DNA from: Hyphomicrobiales bacterium
Lineage (GTDB): Bacteria > Pseudomonadota > Alphaproteobacteria > JAPOUT01
NCBI GenBank assembly: GCA_026708545.1
Contig: JAPOUT010000061.1
Coordinates: forward strand, 1 to 44,076
Direction of reading: 5' to 3'
DNA length: 44,076 bases
Translations under genes and position numbers: made by a program
The notes under the pieces: model-generated
Told to the model about the DNA's origin: nothing
What the model saw: the letters and a program-made list of their open reading frames with translations, nothing else
Database searches by the model: none
Shown here: positions 17,833 to 27,564 of the stretch, one piece after another
How positions within the stretch are numbered: the stretch's first letter is position 1
How the letters are laid out: the number at the start of each line of letters is the position of its first letter

Positions 17833-17847
17833 GGCCGGGAGTATAGC
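17819..17847 (+). promoter_or_regulatory. Predicted divergent mutY/dciA promoter with a shared -10 region
   Basis: Toward mutY, TTGGTA (17819-17824) and TATAGC (17842-17847) are spaced by 17 nt, ending 8 nt before ATG 17856. Toward dciA, TATACT occupies 17845-17840 on the other strand with an upstream TG (extended -10), ending 7 nt before ATG 17832. The two -10 boxes overlap by four positions. Both transcripts would be leaderless. Confidence 0.4.
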
Positions 17848-17855
17848 ATAGGGTC

Positions 17856-18926
17856 ATGGGCGCCTCGAAGCCATCGAATCTGCCGAAGAATTTGCCGCAA
17901 CGCCTGTTGAAATGGTACGACGCGCACGCGCGTGATTTGCCGTGGCGTGTGCGGGGAGGCGGGATTCCCGACCCCTACGCCGTTTGGTTGAGCGAAATTA
18001 TGCTGCAGCAGACCCGTGTCGCGGCGGTCGAGCCTTATTATCAAAAATTCTTGAATCGCTGGCCGAGTTTGGAATCGCTGGCAAATGCGTCGCTTGACGA
18101 TGTCCTGGCGATGTGGGCGGGGCTGGGTTATTACACCCGCGCACGAAATTTGCACGAGTGTGCCCGGGAGGTCCAAAAGAATCACGGCGGCAAATTTCCC
18201 CGGACATACAAGGAACTGCTCGCGCTTCCGGGAATCGGTCCGTATAGCGCGGCGGCGATATCAACGATTGCCTTTGGCGCTCGTGAGAACGTCGTGGACG
18301 GCAATGTGCTGCGTGTGATGGCAAGGCTGCACGGGATTCGGACGCCCCTTCCCGGGGCGAAGAAGGAACTGGGCGAACTTGCGGCTTTGATGGTCCCGCC
18401 CCGCCGCGCGGGCGATTATGCGCAAGCGCTGATGGATTTGGGGGCGACGGTATGCGTTCCCCGCAAGCCCGGTTGCACCGCCTGTCCGTGGAAGCGCGAT
18501 TGCGTCGCGTTTGCGAGAGGCGAGGCGAATCTGCTGCCAAAGCGGTCGGCCAAGCCCGTCCGCGCGCTTCGCAGCGGCGCGGTGTTCTGGGCGCAACGCC
18601 GGGACGGGTCCGTGCTCTTGCGCCGGCGCGAGGCCCGCGGCCTGCTCGGGGGAATGCTGGAATTTCCGGGAAGTGAATGGCGCCTCGGCGAGCAGGCTAG
18701 GGAGGAGGATTGGCTCGCCGAGGCGCCGTTTCGTGTTCGATGGCAGCGTTTAGCCGGAGAAGTCTCCCACGGTTTCACGCATTTCCGGTTGCGACTTGTG
18801 GTCTATGCCGCGATTGTGTCGGCGCGCCAGGGTCGCTGGGTTGATATTGGCGCTCTCGAGGCGGAGGCGTTGCCCTCGGTAATGCGAAAGGTCGCGCGCC
18901 ATGTCGAGCGTAACTGGAATCGTTGA
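17856..18926 (+). CDS. mutY: Adenine DNA glycosylase
   Basis: MutY removes adenine mispaired with 8-oxoguanine. The 356-residue protein has SEIMLQQTRV with the catalytic Glu, the helix-hairpin-helix LPGIGPYSAAAISTIAFG, the catalytic Asp in VVDGNVLRV, and a [4Fe-4S] cluster loop with spacing C-x6-C-x2-C-x5-C (CVPRKPGCTACPWKRDC). A C-terminal NUDIX-like 8-oxoG recognition domain follows, including FTHFRLRL. Divergent from dciA; convergent with ccrM, 11 nt away. Confidence 0.96.
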   Translation: MGASKPSNLPKNLPQRLLKWYDAHARDLPWRVRGGGIPDPYAVWLSEIMLQQTRVAAVEPYYQKFLNRWPSLESLANASLDDVLAMWAGLGYYTRARNLHECAREVQKNHGGKFPRTYKELLALPGIGPYSAAAISTIAFGARENVVDGNVLRVMARLHGIRTPLPGAKKELGELAALMVPPRRAGDYAQALMDLGATVCVPRKPGCTACPWKRDCVAFARGEANLLPKRSAKPVRALRSGAVFWAQRRDGSVLLRRREARGLLGGMLEFPGSEWRLGEQAREEDWLAEAPFRVRWQRLAGEVSHGFTHFRLRLVVYAAIVSARQGRWVDIGALEAEALPSVMRKVARHVERNWNR

Positions 18927-18937
18927 TGCGAAAAGTT

Positions 18938-20200
<1,263 letters not shown>

Positions 20201-20210
<10 letters not shown>

Positions 20211-20860
20211 AATATCTTGTGTATCGGCGCAAAAGAGCGCCTATGCTGTTTTGAGACGCCGAATCGATCGAGGGCGTCGCGATGTGTGCGGGTTCCGTAT
20301 CCGGCGTTGCGTTCCCATCCGTAGGCGTGCCCGTTTTTCGAAAGCTCCGTCATGAGCCTGTCACGGGTGACTTTTGCAATAATGGAAGCTGCGGCGATCG
20401 AGAGCGACTTCCTGTCGCCCTTGACGACGGCACGGGCGGGGATGCCGCTGAGAGGCTCGGGCAGGCTAGGCGTTTGCTTGCCGTCAACAAGGATGGCCTG
20501 CGGAGGCTCGGGAAGTTTCGCTACCGCGGCAGCCATGGCTTTGAGGGAGGCTTGAAGAATGTTGATTCGGTCAATTTCCTCGCTATCGATGGTGCCGACG
20601 GCACAGACGGCGTTGCGGGTGATGCGTTCAAACAACTCTTCACGTTGCGGTTTTCGCAGTAATTTCGAATCCCGGATGCCTTCGGGAATGTTATCTCGTG
20701 CGAGAATTACGGCCGCCGCGACAACGGGACCCGCCCATGCGCCCCTGCCGGCTTCGTCGATTCCGGCGATTCGCATCCGTGGCGCGCCGAGGCTTTCTTC
20801 CAGGGAATAGTCCGGGGCGGATTCGATTTTGCTTGGGATTTTGCGTGGTTCGTGCGACAT
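20201..20860 (-). CDS. rnhB: Ribonuclease HII
   Basis: RNase HII cuts RNA in RNA-DNA hybrids and single ribonucleotides in DNA. The 219-residue protein shows GIDEAGRGAWAGPVV with catalytic D35 and E36, ILVDGK, and GDRKSLSIAAASIIAKVTRD. The usual GRGPLAGP reads GRGAWAGP. ATG 20860 is chosen because GGGAGG lies about 10 nt upstream; ATG 20869 is an alternative but has the ribosome-binding site too close. Divergent from the CBS gene with a 43-nt gap. Confidence 0.95.
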
Positions 20861-20903
20861 TGTTCTCATACCTCCCATTAAAAATAAACCCAAGGAGGAC
20901 ATT

Positions 20904-21335
20904 GTGAAAGTTTCGAACATACTAAAGGAAAAGGGCGACAGGGTCGTAACCCTTGAGGGTTCGACGACTCTTGAGGACGCCATAGCCGCCCTTGTGCGCG
21001 AACGCATCGGTGCGGTCGTGATATTGGACTCGCGCGAGCAAATTGCCGGCGTTTTCTCCGAGCGTGATGCCGTTCGGGCAATCTCCAAGGAAGGTGCGGC
21101 GGCGCTGTCAAAACCCATAAGCGAACTGATGACGCGCAAGGTTGTCTCCTGTTCCATGGAAGACACCCATGACCAGCTGCTCGAAAAGATGACGCAGGGA
21201 CGCTTTCGACACCTTCCCGTCGTGGAGGGCGGACGCTTGATAGGAATCATCTCGATAGGCGATGTCGTCAAGCACAAGATCGCTTCGAGCGAGTCCGAAG
21301 CCGAGGCCATGCGCGAGTATATTTCCACCGGCTGA
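20904..21335 (+). CDS. Tandem CBS-domain protein
   Basis: The 143-residue product consists of two CBS motifs: first GDRVVTLEGSTTLEDAIAAL to GVFSERDAVRAI, then ISELMTRKVVSCSMEDT to PVVEGGRLIGIISIGDVVKH. Stand-alone CBS pairs bind adenine nucleotides and often sense energy state; the partner is unknown. GTG 20904 is chosen because AAGGAGG precedes it by 5 nt, ideal spacing, and the family N-terminus (KVSNILKEKG) starts here. Confidence 0.9.
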   Translation: MKVSNILKEKGDRVVTLEGSTTLEDAIAALVRERIGAVVILDSREQIAGVFSERDAVRAISKEGAAALSKPISELMTRKVVSCSMEDTHDQLLEKMTQGRFRHLPVVEGGRLIGIISIGDVVKHKIASSESEAEAMREYISTG

Positions 21336-21400
21336 TCCCGGCGTGATGCTGCAGGCGCGAATTGCGCGTGCGGGATGCTTGTCGCTATGATGGAGAGACG

Positions 21401-22234
21401 ATGGCCGTTTTCACCGTTGCACTGACACAGACCTGTTCCGGCATTGATGTCGAGAAGAACATTGATGCGGTTGCGGAACTGGTGCGCCGCGCCGCCGGCG
21501 AAGGCGCCGAACTTGTTTGTACGCCGGAGACGACCTCGTTGATGGCCCGCAATCGCTCCGAGTTGTTCGAGGCCATCGTTCCCGAAGATGAGGACAGGGC
21601 CCTTGCGGTGATGAGGGCTCTTGCCAAAGAGGAGCGCGTTTGGCTGCTGGTCGGCTCGCTAGAGGTGCTGGCATCAAGCACGCATGCGGCCAATCGTTCC
21701 TTTCTGCTCGACCCGGCCGGAGACATCCGTGCGCGTTATGACAAGATTCATTTGTTCGATGTGACCCTCCCCGGCGGCGAGCATTATCGCGAGTCCGAGA
21801 TTTGCCGGGCGGGAGGGGAGGTTGTCGTTGCGCAAACACCCTTGGGCGTCATGGGGATGAGTGTTTGTTACGATTTGCGTTTCCCCGGACTGTATCGGGA
21901 GTTGGCGCGAAGGGGCGCGGATTTTTTAACAGTGCCTTCGGCGTTCACTTATCAGACCGGATCGGCGCACTGGCACATACTTTTGCGCGCCCGCGCGATT
22001 GAGAACGGATGTTTCGTGTTTGCGCCCGGCCAGGCCGGTCATCACGAGAACGGCAAGCATACCTACGGGCACAGTCTCGTGGTTGACCCGTGGGGGCGCA
22101 TTCTTGCCGAAGGCGGCGAGAGTGCCGGAGAGATTATTACGGCGCGCATTGACACGGACGAGGTTGCACGGGCGCGCGGACACATTCCGGTGTTGCAGCA
22201 TGAACGCAAACTCGCCGGGGAGTTGGTGTTGTGA
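21401..22234 (+). CDS. Nitrilase-superfamily carbon-nitrogen hydrolase
   Basis: The 277-residue enzyme has the Glu-Lys-Cys triad of the superfamily: E43 in CTPETTS, Lys in YDKIHLFDV and Cys in GMSVCYDLRFP. The overall motif set is closest to Nit1/Nit2-type amidases acting on deaminated glutathione or omega-amides, so a metabolite-repair role is likely but not certain. ATG 21401 has GGAG upstream at 6 nt. Its stop overlaps the next start (GTGA). Confidence 0.9.
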   Translation: MAVFTVALTQTCSGIDVEKNIDAVAELVRRAAGEGAELVCTPETTSLMARNRSELFEAIVPEDEDRALAVMRALAKEERVWLLVGSLEVLASSTHAANRSFLLDPAGDIRARYDKIHLFDVTLPGGEHYRESEICRAGGEVVVAQTPLGVMGMSVCYDLRFPGLYRELARRGADFLTVPSAFTYQTGSAHWHILLRARAIENGCFVFAPGQAGHHENGKHTYGHSLVVDPWGRILAEGGESAGEIITARIDTDEVARARGHIPVLQHERKLAGELVL

Positions 22235-22680
22235 TTCGTTATCGTTTGGAATGCGGCAACGGCTGTGAATTCGACGGATGGTTTCGCAATTCTCAGGCGT
22301 TTGACAAGCAGAGCGCGGCCGGCGATATCCTCTGCCCCCATTGCGGCGACGGCGATGTGTCAAAGACATTGATGGCTCCGGGCGTGGTCACGCGCAAGGA
22401 ATCACCGCGCACGAATGCGGGGAAAGCGAATGCGGCGATGGTGTCGCCATCGGACCGGGAGCGTCATCGAGAGGAAGCATTGTTGTCGCTGGTGCATGAA
22501 CATATCGAGCGTAATTTTGATTATCTGGGCGGGAATTTTCCCGACGAGGCCCGCGCGATGCATCGTGGCGAGGCTGCCGAACGCAGCATTTACGGCGAGG
22601 CGTCTGCGGAGGATGTGCGCGAGCTGGGAGAAGAAGGCATCGAGGTTTTTGCGTTGCCGAAGAAGCCGCGACGCAACTGA
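22231..22680 (+). CDS. DUF1178 family protein
   Basis: The 149-residue protein matches DUF1178: IRYRLECGNGCEFDGWFRNS, then a CPHCG pair that with the N-terminal cysteines could bind zinc, and a conserved C-terminal segment (ERNFDYLGGNFPDEARAMHRGEAAERSIYGEA). Its function is unknown. It is translationally coupled to the nitrilase gene through a 4-nt overlap starting with GTG, a neighbour pair I associate with alphaproteobacteria. Confidence 0.92.
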   Translation: MIRYRLECGNGCEFDGWFRNSQAFDKQSAAGDILCPHCGDGDVSKTLMAPGVVTRKESPRTNAGKANAAMVSPSDRERHREEALLSLVHEHIERNFDYLGGNFPDEARAMHRGEAAERSIYGEASAEDVRELGEEGIEVFALPKKPRRN

Positions 22681-22764
22681 AGGACGCCCGTGCACGGGCG
22701 TTCCAAAACGGATTTCTCGAAATCCTGTAATGAATCCGGACTTGCAAGGTTCCGCTGCGGAGAA

Positions 22765-22827
22765 CGGCGGAGGAGTGCTGGTGGTCGTATCGTAGAGTTT
22801 TTGGTAAACCTCCAACATCCTCCGCCG
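22765..22827. repeat. Long hairpin repeat, copy 1
   Basis: A GC-rich arm (22765-22784) and a pairing arm (22809-22827) enclose a loop containing TCGTATCGTAGAGTTTTTGG. The same loop recurs in copies 2 and 3 with different but still self-complementary arms. The repeat unit starts with CTTGCAA at 22741, 137 bp before the same heptamer of copy 2. Confidence 0.8.
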
Positions 22828-22902
22828 CCCAAATTTCGCAGAAGCAGATGAAGAATTAAACGGAGCGTTCTAGAGAACTTGCAAAGGTCCGTTGTGGAGA
22901 AT

Positions 22903-22967
22903 GACGGGGGGATGCTGGTGGTCGTATCGTAGAGTTTTTGGTAAACCCCCGGCACCACCCCGCCGTC
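22903..22967. repeat. Long hairpin repeat, copy 2
   Basis: The arm GACGG-GGGGATG-CTGG (from 22903) pairs with the sequence ending in CCGCCGTC (to 22967). The loop is identical to that of copy 1. The unit begins with CTTGCAA at 22878, and the flanking sequence after the hairpin (CGCAGAAACAGGTGACGAATC) parallels that of copy 1 (CGCAGAAGCAGATGAAGAATT). Confidence 0.8.
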
Positions 22968-23061
22968 TGAATCCCGCAGAAACAGGTGACGAATCAACTG
23001 AAGCGTTGCTCTGGCGAGAACAAAATCCTGTGAAGATCTCCTTCATTCAACTTGCGGCCCG

Positions 23062-23231
23062 ACCGGCAAGCGCCGGGCTGTGTGCAAACCAACTCAAAGG
23101 GTTCGTCCCGCTTATTTCCGTTTCCGGTATTGTATTCGCGGGCAACCCGACAGGGCCGCCCTTTGAGAAATGGTTTGCACAACCAAGCACGCATTATGCC
23201 ACGGTCGTCCCTTCAAGTCAAACCTGCAGAA
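23062..23231. repeat. Nested stem-loop element, copy A
   Basis: An outer stem pairs 23081-23090 with 23172-23181 (10 bp), continues as 23093-23099 with 23161-23167 (7 bp), and encloses an inner stem CCCGC/GCGGG (23107-23111 with 23138-23142). The inner 26-nt loop contains TTATTTCCGTTTCC. A small hairpin (CCGGC/GCCGG) precedes it. Copy B at 42346 has the same architecture with compensatory changes. Homology to copy B extends to about 23231. Confidence 0.8.
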
Positions 23232-23454
23232 GTCTGAATTTCACGAGCATTCCATGGGGGAAGGTTGCAATATGGGGTGAATGCAGGGAAAATGCAAAGA
23301 TATTTCCCGATTTTCCGAAGATTTTCCGAGTCTTGCAGCCGTCTTGGCAACTGTGACCAAAAGTTGATTGCACCTTTGCGACAGTCCGCCGTCCTCGAAT
23401 CTCTTCCCCCGGCAGGGCCGTTTCGGGAGGTTTTTCATGATTCGGGCGGGTTTC
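23232..23454. other. Non-coding spacer before ubiG with a tandem TTTTCCGAA motif
   Basis: No convincing gene is present. The only structure noted is an 11-bp tandem repeat GATTTTCCGAA / GATTTTCCGAG at 23309-23330. A similar doubled TTTTCCGAA occurs at about 42723-42742, downstream of the second repeat block. Confidence 0.5.
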
Positions 23455-24186
23455 CTAAATTTTGCGCGCGCAAACCATGTAGTTGACATCGGTGTCTTTC
23501 GAGAGCGACCAAACGCCCCGCAAGGGCGCGTAGGTGACGCCGGTTTGCATGAGCGTTTTCATCCCGGCGCGGACAAGCATGTTTTCGATTTCTTGAGGCG
23601 TGAGGAATTTGTCCCATCGATGCGTTCCCTTTGGCAGCCATCCGAGGACATACTCGGCGCCGACGATTGCAAGCAGGAAGGATTTCACCGTTCGATTGAG
23701 CGTTGCGACGAACAGAACCCCGTTCGGCTTTAACAATTGTGCGCATTGATGCAATAGCAGGGCGGGGTCGGGAACATGCTCGACCACTTCCATGTTCAGG
23801 ACAACATCGAAGCGATCGTCGCTTTTAAGCAATTCGTCCGTATCGGTGACGCGATAGTCAATGGCGATGCCTTCCTCGCGCGCATGGATTTTTGCGGCTT
23901 CAATGCTTTTGTCGCTGACGTCAATGCCTACGACGGAAGCGCCCAACCGTGCCATGGGTTCGCTGACCAGTCCGCCACCGCAGCCGATATCGAGCAGGCG
24001 CAATCCGGTGAGAGGCTTGCGGGCGTTTGTGTCGAGTTCAAGCAGGTGGCAGAGGCTTCCCCGCAGGAAAGACAGGCGCGTTGGGTTGAAAAGGTGGAGC
24101 GGACGGAATTTTCCGCCAGGGTCCCACCATTCCTCGGCGAGGGCGGAAAAGCGTTCGCGCTCGGCTTCGTCAATGTTTTTGTTCAT
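23455..24186 (-). CDS. ubiG: Ubiquinone O-methyltransferase UbiG
   Basis: UbiG carries out both O-methylations of ubiquinone synthesis. The 243-residue protein has the family start (ERERFSALAEEWWDPGGKFRPLHLFNPTR), AdoMet motif I LLDIGCGGGLVSEP, VVGIDVS, NMEVVEHVPDP and the C-terminal HRWDKFLTPQEI. Together with ubiK it points to aerobic ubiquinone-based respiration. It is divergent from lysC with 96 nt between; no Shine-Dalgarno sequence is obvious. Confidence 0.96.
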   Translation of the reverse strand: MNKNIDEAERERFSALAEEWWDPGGKFRPLHLFNPTRLSFLRGSLCHLLELDTNARKPLTGLRLLDIGCGGGLVSEPMARLGASVVGIDVSDKSIEAAKIHAREEGIAIDYRVTDTDELLKSDDRFDVVLNMEVVEHVPDPALLLHQCAQLLKPNGVLFVATLNRTVKSFLLAIVGAEYVLGWLPKGTHRWDKFLTPQEIENMLVRAGMKTLMQTGVTYAPLRGVWSLSKDTDVNYMVCARKI

Positions 24187-24282
24187 GGCGGGTCGGTCTT
24201 TATTTTATTTGTTTGGGCATATAGTAGTAGGATTGCGGGGGTTTGCCAAAACCGTGATGATTCGAACAGGAAGATTTTTTGC

Positions 24283-25545
24283 ATGAGCAGGCTGGTTATG
24301 AAATTCGGTGGAACGTCCCTCGGCGACATGGAGCGTGTTCGCCGGGCCGTCGGGCATATTCGCCGTGAAATCAACGACGGACACCAGGTTCTCGTGGTGG
24401 TGTCGGCGATGGGGGACGAGACCGACCGTCTCGTCGGACTCACGCGCGAGGCCGCGTCAATGCATGACGCCCGCGAGTATGATGTCGTCATATCCGCCGG
24501 CGAGCAGATTTCGAGCGGGATAGTTTCCTTGGCGTTGCAGCGCGAGGGGATAGCGGCGCGTTCGTGGCTCGGCTGGCAGATTCCCATCCGCACGAACGAC
24601 ATGCATGGAGCGGCGCAGATAGCCTCGGTGGACGCAGGCCAGATTACCGAACGTCTTGATCGCGGCGAGGTCGTTGTAGTGCCGGGTTTTCAGGGGCTGG
24701 GTTCGGACAACAGGATAACAACGCTGGGGCGGGGCGGTTCGGATACGAGCGCGGTCGCGTTGGCCGCCGCGGTGGGCGCGCAGCGTTGCGACATCTATAC
24801 GGATGTGGACGGGGTTTATACGGCGGATCCGGGGATAGTTGCGCGCGCGCGCAGAGTCGCTACAATCACTTACGAGGAAATGCTCGAGATGGCATCACAA
24901 GGTGCGCGGGTGTTGCAGGCGGGATCGGTCGCGCTTGCGATGGTGGAGAATGTTGTGTTGCATGTTCGCTCGAGTTTTGACGATCCGGATGCCGTTGCGC
25001 GTGATAATATCGGCACGTTGATTTTCGGAGGCAATATGCAGGGTGACAGACAGATTAAAAGCGCGGGGGTGGTAAGCGGGATAGCGCATTCGGGCAACGA
25101 GGCAAAGATAACTTTGCTGGATGTTGCCGACAGTCCCGGCATTGCGGCGGCGATATTCGGGCCGCTTGCCGATGCGGGCGTGAATGTGGATATGATCGTG
25201 CAGAACGTCTCGGAGGACGGCAAGGTCGCCTCCCTTACCTTCACGCTTGCGCGTGAGGATTTGCCCCGTGCGGTTGAAGCCCTTGAGTCTTCGAGCAAGG
25301 AGATCGGCTACCAGAAATTGCTGCAAGACGACTCCGTTGCGAAAGTGTCGATTATCGGGACGGGAATGCGCTCGCATGCCGGAGTCGCGCAGCAAATGTT
25401 TCGGGCACTGGCGTCGAAGGGGATTAATATCCTGGTGATCTCGACTTCGGAGATCAAGGTGAGCGTTTTGGTGGAGGCGCAGTATATGGAATTAGCGGTG
25501 AGGGCTCTGCACGAGACTTACGGTCTCGATGTCGAGGAAACTTAA
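24283..25545 (+). CDS. lysC: Aspartate kinase
   Basis: LysC phosphorylates aspartate, the first step toward lysine, methionine and threonine and toward the diaminopimelate that DapD and DapE process. The 420-residue protein has VMKFGGTSLGDMERV, the GRGGSDTSAVALAAA motif, TDVDGVYTADP, and two C-terminal ACT domains (KITLLDVADSPGIAAAIFG and KVSIIGTGMRSHAGVAQQ) that normally mediate lysine/threonine feedback inhibition. ATG 24283 is chosen from homology and an AGGAAG upstream. Its stop interlocks with the lptB stop. Confidence 0.96.
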   Translation: MSRLVMKFGGTSLGDMERVRRAVGHIRREINDGHQVLVVVSAMGDETDRLVGLTREAASMHDAREYDVVISAGEQISSGIVSLALQREGIAARSWLGWQIPIRTNDMHGAAQIASVDAGQITERLDRGEVVVVPGFQGLGSDNRITTLGRGGSDTSAVALAAAVGAQRCDIYTDVDGVYTADPGIVARARRVATITYEEMLEMASQGARVLQAGSVALAMVENVVLHVRSSFDDPDAVARDNIGTLIFGGNMQGDRQIKSAGVVSGIAHSGNEAKITLLDVADSPGIAAAIFGPLADAGVNVDMIVQNVSEDGKVASLTFTLAREDLPRAVEALESSSKEIGYQKLLQDDSVAKVSIIGTGMRSHAGVAQQMFRALASKGINILVISTSEIKVSVLVEAQYMELAVRALHETYGLDVEET

Positions 25546-26318
25546 AGGCGAAACCCGCTTCCGAGGTAGAGCCGGCGCGTGTCCTGGTCGCCGAGGATTT
25601 CGTCGGGCGTGCCCGTCATCAGCACATTGCCGTCGTGGACTATGACTCCAAAGTCAATGAGCTCAAGGGCTTCGCGGACATTGTGGTCGGTGATGAGCAC
25701 GCCGATGCCCCGTTCCTTGAGATGCGCGACGAGCTCGCGTATTCCGGACATGGAGATCGGGTCAATCCCGGCAAACGGCTCATCAAGCAAAATGAACGAA
25801 GGATAGGATGCGAGCGCGCGGGCGATTTCGACGCGTCTGCGTTCTCCTCCCGAAAGTGCGATGGAAGGAGCGCGGCGCAAGTGCACGATGGCAAACTCCT
25901 CCAACAGAAGGGTAAGCCGCTTTTCCCTGGTTTTGGCATCCGCTTCAATGGTCTCGAGGGCGACCCGGATGTTATCCTCAACGCTCAAGCCCCGGAAGAT
26001 GGACGGGTCCTGCGGCAGGTATCCGAGTCCCATGCGGGCCCGGACATGCATGGGAAGACCGGAGAGTTCGTGCCCCGCGAGTTTAATCGCTCCCCAGTCG
26101 GGCTGCATGAGTCCGACGAGAATGCGGAAAAGCGTGGTTTTACCGGCGCCGTTGGGGCCGAGCAGCCCGACGACCTGCCCGCGTCTCACTTCGAAGGAGA
26201 CTTCGTGCAGGATTTGCCGGTTGCGAATGGTCTTGCCGATTTTCTCGATGGACAAGACATCCTTGCTCTCAACAACGAGTTCGGGACGCTTGGACGGGAC
26301 GGCTTCTACTTTTTGCAT
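25542..26318 (-). CDS. lptB: LPS export ABC transporter ATPase LptB
   Basis: LptB powers extraction of lipopolysaccharide from the inner membrane. The 258-residue ATPase has Walker A GPNGAGKTT, signature LSGGERRRVEIARAL, Walker B FILLDEPFAGIDP and switch TDHNV. An N-terminal extension of about 20 residues (KVEAVPSKRPELVVESKDVL) precedes the usual family start. It follows lptA but is separated by 45 nt, and a promoter-like element lies in that gap, so it may be transcribed independently as well. Confidence 0.96.
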   Translation of the reverse strand: MQKVEAVPSKRPELVVESKDVLSIEKIGKTIRNRQILHEVSFEVRRGQVVGLLGPNGAGKTTLFRILVGLMQPDWGAIKLAGHELSGLPMHVRARMGLGYLPQDPSIFRGLSVEDNIRVALETIEADAKTREKRLTLLLEEFAIVHLRRAPSIALSGGERRRVEIARALASYPSFILLDEPFAGIDPISMSGIRELVAHLKERGIGVLITDHNVREALELIDFGVIVHDGNVLMTGTPDEILGDQDTRRLYLGSGFRL

Positions 26319-26324
26319 GGAGGC

Positions 26325-26353
26325 ATTCTACATTGCTGTCGCGCGATTGGCAA
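26325..26353 (-). promoter_or_regulatory. Predicted lptB promoter inside the lpt cluster, apparently leaderless
   Basis: On the minus strand TTGCCA (26353-26348) and TAGAAT (26330-26325) are spaced by 17 nt, both 5 of 6 to consensus. Only 6 nt (GCCTCC) separate the -10 box from the lptB ATG, and there is no ribosome-binding site. Confidence 0.5.
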
Positions 26354-26363
26354 TACCTTCGTG

Positions 26364-26864
26364 TTACTGCGGCTCCGAAAGTTGAATTTGGCTGTTGGGG
26401 AGGAACAATCCGCGCACCCTGTCTCCCTCGGCGGAGGTCATTTGCGCTTGTCCTGTGCTGAGATTCATGACGGTCTCGCCGCCTTCGACAATGTTGCCGC
26501 CCTGGAGCAAATGGACCGTATCGCCCAGCGTGACGAGGTTTTGCTCGACATCGAAGACGGCCCATTGTGCCCGTGCCGATTGTCCCTGCACATTGTTGAT
26601 GAAGACTTCGCCGGAGGCTTCGAGACGCTTGATTTCCGTGGCGCCGTCGGGGTCCTCCGCATAGAAGACTTTCAGTCTGTCGGCATCGAGTTGAAAATTC
26701 TGCTGGCTTGCGCGCACGGACCCGGAGAAGATCGCAACGCCCGAGTCCCGCTCGACCTCCAGCATGTCGGAAGTGATTTCGATAGGCGCCTCTTGCGCGA
26801 GGCTCGCATCGAACGGCAAAAAAACAATTGCCAACAATGGAAAAAAACTCAAGGCGTTTTTCAT
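26364..26864 (-). CDS. lptA: LptA/OstA-like periplasmic LPS transport protein
   Basis: The 166-residue protein begins with a signal peptide (MKNALSFFPLLAIVFLPFDASLA) and continues with the OstA-type beta-jellyroll: PIEITSDMLEVERDSGVAIFSG, VRASQQNFQLDADRLKVFY and a final QAQMTSAEGDRVRGLF. It forms the periplasmic bridge that carries lipopolysaccharide outward. ATG 26864 is chosen because it overlaps the lptC stop (ATGA) and gives a proper signal peptide. Confidence 0.92.
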   Translation of the reverse strand: MKNALSFFPLLAIVFLPFDASLAQEAPIEITSDMLEVERDSGVAIFSGSVRASQQNFQLDADRLKVFYAEDPDGATEIKRLEASGEVFINNVQGQSARAQWAVFDVEQNLVTLGDTVHLLQGGNIVEGGETVMNLSTGQAQMTSAEGDRVRGLFLPNSQIQLSEPQ

Positions 26865-27550
26865 TGCGGGCCCGGTGTGGTGTTTGGGGCGGCAGGCGGG
26901 GCGAGATTCCATCTCACGCGCACGTTGTCCCGGAAGGTGAAGTTTTGCCCGTCGGCGCTTGTGGACATGCTGTCTGCTTCGATGCTTCCTCTCGGTCCGT
27001 TGATGAAGATGTTGTCGGCCTTTTCGATTTGATTCTGCTTGAGATTGATGTTGACGTGCCTGGCTTGGAGTTGGTAATCGCTTTCGGTTTTGATGTTAAT
27101 GGGCTCGAAGAGGTCGAGTTGCTCGTCATCGGAGCGCAGGAGCGCGGAAGCCGCATGGAGGAACATTTGGTCGTTCTGGCGGAAGGGGGAGTTGAAGGCG
27201 GCGTCCGCGCGCACGTCTTTTAGCGTGACTTCTGCGCTGTTGGCGAGGTTGCGCGTTGCCGATGCGGCGGAGACGGTGAAAAGCCGCCCCTTTGAATCGG
27301 TGCGCGTGAGGGTGGGATTTTCCATAAGGTCGGTTGCGGTTACCGGTTCAACGTGCGGATTTGTTGCGACGGGTTCGATTTCCTCAACGTTGTTTTCGCT
27401 TGTTTCCACCAGGTGGATGGTTAGGACGCTAAGCAGCAGCAATACGACGGCAAGAAGCGAGAGCTTAATTCCGGTGAACAGGTTGCCTTGCGGGGATGGC
27501 GGCTGCGCCCGCCTTGGAGACGCGAGGATGTCGAGTTCGTTGGATTCCAT
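26861..27550 (-). CDS. lptC: LPS export protein LptC
   Basis: The 229-residue product has a cytoplasmic N-terminus, one membrane anchor (FTGIKLSLLAVVLLLLSVLTIHL), and a periplasmic LptC/YrbK-type domain with NPTLTRTDSKGRLFTVSA, LKDVRADA and DNIFINGPRGSIEADSM. It links LptB2FG to LptA. ATG 27550 is preferred because it lies 14 nt after the exonuclease stop; the in-frame ATG 27595 would overlap that gene. The order exonuclease-lptC-lptA-lptB fits alphaproteobacteria. Confidence 0.9.
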   Translation of the reverse strand: MESNELDILASPRRAQPPSPQGNLFTGIKLSLLAVVLLLLSVLTIHLVETSENNVEEIEPVATNPHVEPVTATDLMENPTLTRTDSKGRLFTVSAASATRNLANSAEVTLKDVRADAAFNSPFRQNDQMFLHAASALLRSDDEQLDLFEPINIKTESDYQLQARHVNINLKQNQIEKADNIFINGPRGSIEADSMSTSADGQNFTFRDNVRVRWNLAPPAAPNTTPGPQ

Positions 27551-27564
27551 CTGCGTCACTCTTT

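Noticed and set aside
24187-24282. Lysine riboswitch upstream of lysC
   Set aside because: The gap to ubiG is only 96 nt and lacks the length and structure of that riboswitch.
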